From contig NVVV01000012.1 of NCBI GenBank assembly GCA_002733495.1, forward strand, positions 1-61,528: a DNA stretch of 61,528 bases, in the 5' to 3' direction. The stretch is from Robiginitomaculum sp. Its GTDB lineage: Bacteria > Pseudomonadota > Alphaproteobacteria > Caulobacterales > Maricaulaceae. The notes beneath the pieces were generated by a model. It made no database searches. It was not told where the DNA came from and was given only the letters and a program-made list of their open reading frames with translations. Position numbers and translations under genes: made by a program. Positions 56,424-61,528 of this stretch are shown here, one piece after another. Position 1 is the first letter of the stretch. Each line of letters opens with the position of its first letter.

Positions 56424-56750
56424 CTAAGCCGCTTCATCCTCCAGATCAGGACGTTCCAGTGGTTTGATTTGGTCCAGCGCGGCAAGGCGTTTCTTGTCGG
56501 CATGAAGGCAGTCCAGTTCATAACTGGTTTGCATGTTCAGCCAAAGCTGGGCGGATGTTTTGAAATACCGGCCCAAACGCACAGCCGTATCAACGCTAAG
56601 GGCTGTTTCTTCTCGCGCCAGCCGTTCAATGCGCGAACGTGGTACGCCAATGGCCTTGGCCAATTTACCGGCGCTCAAGCTAAGTGGGACCATAAATTCT
56701 TCACGCAGCATTTCACCGGGATGAATCGGGTTGGCAAATCGTATTTCCAT
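56424..56750 (-). CDS. higA: HigA-type antitoxin, XRE family
   Basis: The 108-residue protein has the HigA opening IRFANPIHPGEMLREEFMVPLSLS, a helix-turn-helix (AGKLAKAIGVPRSRIERLAREETALSVDTAVRLGRYF) and a following TSAQLWLNMQTSYEL segment. It should neutralise the toxin encoded just upstream and repress the shared promoter. GAGGAAA precedes the ATG at 56750, 10 bases after the toxin stop codon. It is antisense to sucC-sucD, and its 3' end faces the uncharacterised gene. Confidence 0.92.
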   Translation of the reverse strand: MEIRFANPIHPGEMLREEFMVPLSLSAGKLAKAIGVPRSRIERLAREETALSVDTAVRLGRYFKTSAQLWLNMQTSYELDCLHADKKRLAALDQIKPLERPDLEDEAA

Positions 56751-56759
56751 AATTTTTCC

Positions 56760-57041
56760 TCAGTGATAATCTACAATCTCAACATCTTCAGCGGCACCAT
56801 TTATCCAGCGAAAGCAAATACGCCATTGCCTGTTGATGCGAATAGAATGCCATCCGTTATAATCACCGCGCAAAGCCTCCAGACGATTGGAAGGCGGGCT
56901 GCGCAGTTCTTCAAATGTCACAGCAGAAGCAAGGTAGTTCAATCGTCTTGCCGTCGCTTGCAGCATATCGTTTGGAAACCGTTTAGGGCAAACACCGTCC
57001 AGGATTTGCCAAATACGCTTATCCTTCACCGTTCTAATCAT
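56760..57041 (-). CDS. higB: HigB/RelE-type toxin
   Basis: The 93-residue protein has the HigB layout: a basic N terminus (IRTVKDKRIWQIL), the LQATARRLNYLASAVTFEELRSPPSNRLEALRGDYNGWHSIRINRQWRICFRW core with the conserved Trp-His and Arg residues, and a C-terminal VEIVDYH. Relatives cut mRNA on the ribosome. It has no Shine-Dalgarno sequence; a promoter ends 6 bases before its ATG, so its message is probably leaderless. The toxin gene comes before the antitoxin gene, the usual order for higBA. Confidence 0.92.
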   Translation of the reverse strand: MIRTVKDKRIWQILDGVCPKRFPNDMLQATARRLNYLASAVTFEELRSPPSNRLEALRGDYNGWHSIRINRQWRICFRWINGAAEDVEIVDYH

Positions 57042-57076
57042 CGAAAATTTGTATCATCACATGGTACATTTGTCAA
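57042..57076 (-). promoter_or_regulatory. higBA promoter, leaderless configuration
   Basis: On the minus strand a perfect -35 TTGACA (57076-57071), a 17-base spacer, and TACAAA (57053-57048) are followed by only six bases before the higB ATG at 57041. The expected start of transcription thus falls on or next to the start codon. Confidence 0.75.
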
Positions 57077-57101
57077 TCATTTTGTACCACATCGTGATAC
57101 A
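57050..57101. promoter_or_regulatory. Inverted-repeat operator between higB and sucD
   Basis: Two 19-base arms (57050-57068 and 57083-57101) form an imperfect inverted repeat with conserved ends TGTATCA...GGTACA and TGTACC...TGATACA around a 14-base spacer. One arm covers the -10 and spacer of the higB promoter; the other lies upstream of its -35, between it and the sucD ribosome binding site. This fits autoregulation by HigA or HigBA. Its position also covers any promoter that might drive sucD. Confidence 0.7.
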
Positions 57102-57123
57102 TTTTTCTTAGGAGGCTGCTTAA

Positions 57124-57999
57124 ATGTCTGTACTCGTTGATAAAAATACCAAAGTTATTGTGCAGGGCCTGACCGGCAAAAACGGCACATTTCACACCGA
57201 ACAGGCGCTGGCTTATGGCACGCAAATGGTTGGAGGTGTGACGCCCGGTAAAGGTGGGTCCGAACATATTGGCCTGCCGGTGTTTAATACCGTTGCCGGG
57301 GCCAAAGAGGCCACGGGCGCCACGGCTAGCGTGATTTATGTGCCGCCGCCTTTTGCCGCTGATGCCATTGCCGAGGCGATTGCTGCAGAAATTGAACTGG
57401 TGGTTTGTATCACCGAAGGCATTCCGGTGCAGGACATGGTGAAGGTCAAGCGCGCTTTGTGTGGCTCCTCCACCCGCCTTATTGGGCCAAACTGTCCCGG
57501 TGTAATTACGCCGGGCGAATGCAAAATCGGCATTATGCCGGGCCATATCCACATGCGTGGCTCTGTTGGCGTTGTGTCCCGTTCGGGCACGCTGACCTAT
57601 GAGGCAGTGGGGCAAACCACGGCTGTGGGCCTGGGGCAAAGTACCTGCATTGGTATTGGTGGTGATCCGGTGAACGGCACCAACTTTATTGATTGTCTGG
57701 AAATGTTTTTGGCTGACCCGGAAACGCAATCCATCGTCATGATCGGCGAGATTGGCGGCTCTGCCGAAGAGGATGCGGCGGAGTTTTTGAAACGGTCAAA
57801 GATTAAAAAACCTGTGGTTGGCTTCATCGCTGGCAGCACCGCCCCCAAAGGGCGCACCATGGGCCATGCCGGGGCAATTGTCTCTGGTGGCAAAGGCGGT
57901 GCGCAAGACAAGATCGAGGCGCTGCGCTCTGCGGGTGTGACGGTTTCGCCTTCACCGGCGGCGCTGGGCTCGACCCTTGTTGAGGTGCTCAAAGGCTAA
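57124..57999 (+). CDS. sucD: Succinyl-CoA synthetase alpha subunit
   Basis: The 291-residue subunit carries the CoA site and the phosphorylated His. Seen: [45 protein letters not shown]-type region [62 protein letters not shown] and the active-site His in [14 protein letters not shown] strong ribosome binding site (AGGAGG) lies 7-8 bases before the ATG at 57124. It is separated from sucC by the uncharacterised gene and the antisense toxin-antitoxin genes, so it may need read-through past a strong hairpin or its own promoter. Confidence 0.97.
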   Translation: MSVLVDKNTKVIVQGLTGKNGTFHTEQALAYGTQMVGGVTPGKGGSEHIGLPVFNTVAGAKEATGATASVIYVPPPFAADAIAEAIAAEIELVVCITEGIPVQDMVKVKRALCGSSTRLIGPNCPGVITPGECKIGIMPGHIHMRGSVGVVSRSGTLTYEAVGQTTAVGLGQSTCIGIGGDPVNGTNFIDCLEMFLADPETQSIVMIGEIGGSAEEDAAEFLKRSKIKKPVVGFIAGSTAPKGRTMGHAGAIVSGGKGGAQDKIEALRSAGVTVSPSPAALGSTLVEVLKG

Positions 58000-58013
58000 A
58001 GGAACTGAGATCT

Positions 58014-60932
58014 ATGGCTGATCCCGATTTTCTATCCGGTACCAACGCGCATTATCTGGAAACGATGGCGACCAGTTTTGCCGCCGATCCGATGAGTGTG
58101 CCAGAGGACTGGCAGGCCTATTTTCGCGGGCAAGGAGAGGGGGCGGTGACGCACCCCTCCTGGCAGCGACAGGACTGGCCACTGGAAAATAATGGCGAGC
58201 TGACCTCGGCCCTGACCTCTGACTGGCCGGACGAGATAATTGTTTCTGACAAGATAAAGTCGCGTAGCCCCGGGGCTAGCGAGGCGGACATTCGCGCCGC
58301 TACACTGGACAGCATCCGTGCGTTGATGATGATCCGTGCCTATCGGATTCGGGGCCATCTGGCCGCTGATCTTGATCCCTTACGCATTGAAAAGCGCGGA
58401 CCGTGGCCGGAGCTGGACCCGGCCACTTATGGCTTTGGCGAAGGCGATATGGATCGCGAGATTTTTATCGACCATGTGATGGGCATGGAAACCGCCACAC
58501 CGCGCCAGATGCTGGACATTTTGCGCCGGACCTATTGCGGCACCTTTGCCATCGAATTTATGCACATTTCCAACCCGGAACAAAAATCCTGGGTGCAACA
58601 CCGCATTGAAGGCAAGGACAAGGAAATCCATTTTACGCCCGAAGGCCGCAAAGCAATTTTACGCAAATTGATCGAAACCGAAAGCTTCGAAAAATTCCTG
58701 CACAAGCGCTATCCCGGCACCAAGCGTTTTGGCATTGATGGCGGCGAGTCTCTGGTGCCGGCCATGGAACAGATTATCAAGCGCGGCGGCGCATTGGGCG
58801 TCAATGAAATGGTGCTGGGCATGCCGCACCGGGGCCGCCTGAATGTGCTAACTGCGGTGATGGGCAAGCCTTATCATCAGGTATTTAACGAATTTGCCGG
58901 TGGCCATAGCTGGGGCGCGGATGATTATGCCTCGGGCGATGTGAAATACCATTTGGGGGCCTCATCTGACCGGGAATTTGATGGCAATTCCGTGCATTTG
59001 TCCCTGACGGCCAACCCGTCACATCTGGAAGCCGTCAACCCGGTGGTGCTGGGCAAGGCCCGCGCCAAACAGGAGCCAACGGCCCCTGATGACGGCCATA
59101 CGGATCGCACCCATGTTCTGCCATTGCTGCTGCATGGCGATGCCGCCTTTGCCGGACAGGGCATTGTGGCCGAATGTTTCGCTATGTCCGGTCTGGTCGG
59201 CCATTGCACCGGCGGCACAATACATATTGTGGTCAATAACCAGATTGGCTTTACCACGGCGCCGCATTTCTCGCGCTCATCGCCTTATCCGACCGACATT
59301 GCCCTGATGGTGCAGCCGCCGGTGTTTCATGTGAATGGCGATGATCCCGAAGCGGTGGTTTATGCCTCTAAAATTGCCACAGAATTTCGCCAGAAATTTG
59401 GTGTAGATGCGGTCATTGATATGTTCTGCTATCGCCGCTTTGGTCATAATGAGGGTGATGACCCTTCTTTTACACAGCCCATTATGTACCGCCATATCAA
59501 GGATCACCCGACCACACGCACGCTCTATGAGAACCGTTTGATTGAAGAGGGTGTAATTACGCCTGACGAAGTGGCGGGTTGGGTCTCTGAGTTTGAAACT
59601 TTTTTGGATGCCGAGTTTGATCGTGGTAAAACCCACGAGCCAAAAAAGGCAGACTGGCTGGATGGCCACTGGTCTGGTCTGGGGGTTGCGCCGGACGGCG
59701 AAGAGCGCCGGGGCCGTACCGGGGTTTCCCTGAAACGCCTAAAAGACCTGGGCCAGCGGGTGACAACTTTTCCGGATAATTTTGCCGTTCATAAGACCCT
59801 GAAAAGGGTTATTGGGGCACGCAGTAAAGCGATCGAAACCGGCAAGGGGCTGGACTGGGCGACCGCCGAAATGATGGCTTTTGCCACTATGGTGGATGAG
59901 GGCTTTCCGGTGCGCCTTTCCGGTCAGGACAGCGGCCGCGGCACGTTTAGCCAGCGCCACAGCCGCGCCATCGATCAAAACACCGAAGAGCGCTATACCT
60001 TTTTGCATCATGTGTCCGAAGAGCAGGGCAGTTTTGAGGTGATTGATTCACTTCTTTCCGAAGAAGCGGTTTTGGGCTTTGAATATGGCTATTCGCTCAC
60101 CGTGCCTAATACGCTGACCCTTTGGGAGGCGCAATTTGGCGACTTTGCCAATGGCGCGCAAATGATAGTGGACCAGTTTATTTCCGCAGGCGAGCGCAAA
60201 TGGCTGCGTATGTCGGGCCTGGTTATGCTTCTTCCTCATGGCTATGAGGGGCAGGGGCCTGAGCACTCCTCCGCACGGCTGGAGCGGTATCTGCAAATGT
60301 GCGCGCAAGACAATATGCAGGTGGCCAATTGCACCACGCCAGCAAATTATTTCCATATTTTGCGTCGCCAAATTCATCGCAAATTTAGAAAACCGCTCAT
60401 CCTGATGACGCCCAAATCCCTGTTGCGGCATAAGCGTTGTGTCTCTGATTTGAATGAACTGGGCGCAAAATCGTCCTTTCACCGGGTGCTTTGGGATGAC
60501 GCGCAGATCAAATCGCGCCGCGCCGAAGTGAAGCTTTGTGCGGATAAAGACATCAAGCGCGTGGTTCTGTGCTCGGGCAAGGTCTATTATGATCTGTTCG
60601 AAGAGCGCGAAAAACGTGGGCTGGATAATATCTATCTGATGCGCGTGGAACAGCTTTACCCCTTCCCCGCCAAATCCCTGATTACCGAACTATCGCGTTT
60701 TAAAAACGCCGATATGGTCTGGTGTCAGGAAGAGCCCAAAAACATGGGCGCGTGGTTCTTTATGGAACCCAATCTGGAATGGGTTTTAAACAAAATCCAA
60801 GCCCGCGTGCGCCGCCCGCATTATGCAGGCCGTTCGGCCTCGGCCTCAACAGCCGCCGGCACAATGGGCCAGCATTTGGCCGAACTGAACGCCTTTATGG
60901 ATGAAGCCCTAACAGTCGAGAAAAAATCATGA
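58014..60932 (+). CDS. sucA: 2-oxoglutarate dehydrogenase E1 component
   Basis: The 972-residue thiamine-diphosphate enzyme decarboxylates 2-oxoglutarate in the TCA cycle. Shown are the N-terminal FLSGTNAHYLETMATSFAADPMSVPEDWQAYF, ALMMIRAYRIRGHLAADLDPL, EFMHISNPEQKSWVQ, GMPHRGRLNVL, the ThDP region LLLHGDAAFAGQGIVAEC with TIHIVVNNQIGFTT, YRRFGHNEGDDPSFTQP, and the C-terminal LPHGYEGQGPEHSSARLERY and QEEPKNMGAWFFMEP. It follows sucD by 14 bases and overlaps sucB by ATGA. Confidence 0.98.
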   Translation: MADPDFLSGTNAHYLETMATSFAADPMSVPEDWQAYFRGQGEGAVTHPSWQRQDWPLENNGELTSALTSDWPDEIIVSDKIKSRSPGASEADIRAATLDSIRALMMIRAYRIRGHLAADLDPLRIEKRGPWPELDPATYGFGEGDMDREIFIDHVMGMETATPRQMLDILRRTYCGTFAIEFMHISNPEQKSWVQHRIEGKDKEIHFTPEGRKAILRKLIETESFEKFLHKRYPGTKRFGIDGGESLVPAMEQIIKRGGALGVNEMVLGMPHRGRLNVLTAVMGKPYHQVFNEFAGGHSWGADDYASGDVKYHLGASSDREFDGNSVHLSLTANPSHLEAVNPVVLGKARAKQEPTAPDDGHTDRTHVLPLLLHGDAAFAGQGIVAECFAMSGLVGHCTGGTIHIVVNNQIGFTTAPHFSRSSPYPTDIALMVQPPVFHVNGDDPEAVVYASKIATEFRQKFGVDAVIDMFCYRRFGHNEGDDPSFTQPIMYRHIKDHPTTRTLYENRLIEEGVITPDEVAGWVSEFETFLDAEFDRGKTHEPKKADWLDGHWSGLGVAPDGEERRGRTGVSLKRLKDLGQRVTTFPDNFAVHKTLKRVIGARSKAIETGKGLDWATAEMMAFATMVDEGFPVRLSGQDSGRGTFSQRHSRAIDQNTEERYTFLHHVSEEQGSFEVIDSLLSEEAVLGFEYGYSLTVPNTLTLWEAQFGDFANGAQMIVDQFISAGERKWLRMSGLVMLLPHGYEGQGPEHSSARLERYLQMCAQDNMQVANCTTPANYFHILRRQIHRKFRKPLILMTPKSLLRHKRCVSDLNELGAKSSFHRVLWDDAQIKSRRAEVKLCADKDIKRVVLCSGKVYYDLFEEREKRGLDNIYLMRVEQLYPFPAKSLITELSRFKNADMVWCQEEPKNMGAWFFMEPNLEWVLNKIQARVRRPHYAGRSASASTAAGTMGQHLAELNAFMDEALTVEKKS

Positions 60933-61528
60933 CCGATATTGTTGTCCCCGTTCTGGGCGAAAGCGTGAGCGAAGCCATTGTCGCCAACTGGAAAGTTGGC
61001 GCGGGCGATGCGGTGAAAAAAGATCAATTACTGGTCGAGCTGGAAACCGACAAAGTCTCGCTGGAGGTTAGTGCGCCCGCCGATGGGGTGATCAGCAAAA
61101 TCGCCGCCGAGGAAGGCGAGGAAGTGGAAATTGGTGCCTTGCTGGCTGTGTTGGAAGAAGGGGCCAGCGCGGGCAGCTCGACTGCCGCTCCGGCCAAGGC
61201 TAAGGCGGCCCCCAAAGCGGCGGCCCCTGCGGCGGACGCTGACAAGATCATCGACATTGCCATCCCGCAAATGGGCGAAAGCGTCGGCGAAGGCGTGATT
61301 GCCAGCTGGATGGTGGGGGTTGGCGAAGCGGTGAAAAAAGATGCGCCGCTGGTTGAGGTGGAAACCGACAAGGTGGCGATCGAAGTGCCCTCTCCTGTGG
61401 ATGGGGTGATGGTTGAGCATCTGGTGGCCGAGGGCGACACAGTTGCCGTAGGTTCGGTCATTGCCCGGGTTTCCCAAGGCGGCGCGGCAACGGCCAGCGC
61501 CCCGGCTGCGGCAGCAGCGCCCGCACCG
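60929..61528 (+). CDS. sucB: Dihydrolipoyl succinyltransferase (E2), partial, two lipoyl domains
   Basis: The visible 200 codons hold two lipoyl domains. The first (residues about 1-77) has VELETDKVSLEV with lipoyl Lys42; the second (about 107-185) has VEVETDKVAIEV with lipoyl Lys148. They are separated by an Ala-Pro-Lys-rich linker. The C-terminal part with the peripheral-subunit-binding and catalytic domains runs off the window. Most alphaproteobacterial SucB proteins have one lipoyl domain. Position after sucA with an ATGA overlap argues for SucB rather than a pyruvate dehydrogenase E2, although the missing catalytic domain leaves this unproven. Confidence 0.9.
   Translation, partial: MTDIVVPVLGESVSEAIVANWKVGAGDAVKKDQLLVELETDKVSLEVSAPADGVISKIAAEEGEEVEIGALLAVLEEGASAGSSTAAPAKAKAAPKAAAPAADADKIIDIAIPQMGESVGEGVIASWMVGVGEAVKKDAPLVEVETDKVAIEVPSPVDGVMVEHLVAEGDTVAVGSVIARVSQGGAATASAPAAAAAPAP

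Overview
The window reads as chromosomal DNA of a Gram-negative alphaproteobacterium. The evidence is gene content and order: rplU-rpmA-obgE-proB-proA-nadD-rsfS-rlmH followed by an EnvC-like protein, a CtpA-type protease, a YibQ-like protein and rppH; a sucC/sucD/sucA/sucB block; a plant-type glutamate-cysteine ligase; and outer-membrane proteins (TonB-dependent receptor, phosphate-selective porin, BamD). The order within the class cannot be fixed from sequence reading alone. Genes are tightly packed, with many ATGA overlaps. No rRNA, tRNA, CRISPR array or insertion sequence was recognised.

Layout. 1-4.0 kb: holC, then on the minus strand a truncated aspartic protease overlapping a truncated GspD secretin (an apparent deletion scar), then an ArnT-like glycosyltransferase. 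4.4-7.5 kb: a large Oar-like TonB-dependent receptor. 7.8-14.2 kb: a phosphorus-acquisition cluster of phnC, a fused phnD-phnE, a phosphate-selective porin, a 17-bp tandem repeat and pstS, with a convergent GT4 glycosyltransferase that may act in lipid remodelling. 14.4-18.9 kb: ClC channel, small membrane protein, recR, rplY, pth. 18.9-20.5 kb: an AT-richer two-gene restriction-modification island (HNH nuclease and C5 methyltransferase). 20.6-25.1 kb: secreted esterase and sdhCDAB. 25.3-28.6 kb: OmpR/EnvZ-type two-component pair divergent from an EF-hand protein. 28.7-37.5 kb: tricorn-like protease, bamD-recN, alkA-ubiA, rsmE. 37.6-42.7 kb: glutamate-cysteine ligase, VOC protein, acyl-CoA synthetase, aldehyde dehydrogenase. 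43.0-54.4 kb: the ribosome/proline/NAD/cell-envelope housekeeping run. 54.7-61.5 kb: sucC, an interruption of about 1.2 kb, then sucD, sucA and the start of sucB.

The most unusual features are: (i) the sucC-sucD pair, normally adjacent, is split by an uncharacterised gene translationally coupled to sucC, a perfect 27-bp inverted repeat and an antisense HigBA-type toxin-antitoxin module whose operator sits directly upstream of sucD and whose toxin gene looks leaderless; (ii) PhnD and PhnE form one polypeptide; (iii) the intergenic 17-bp repeat ends in the Shine-Dalgarno of pstS; (iv) the gspD/protease scar; (v) two lipoyl domains in SucB; (vi) the restriction-modification island beside pth. 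All functional assignments come from reading motifs and recalled family features; no database search was run.
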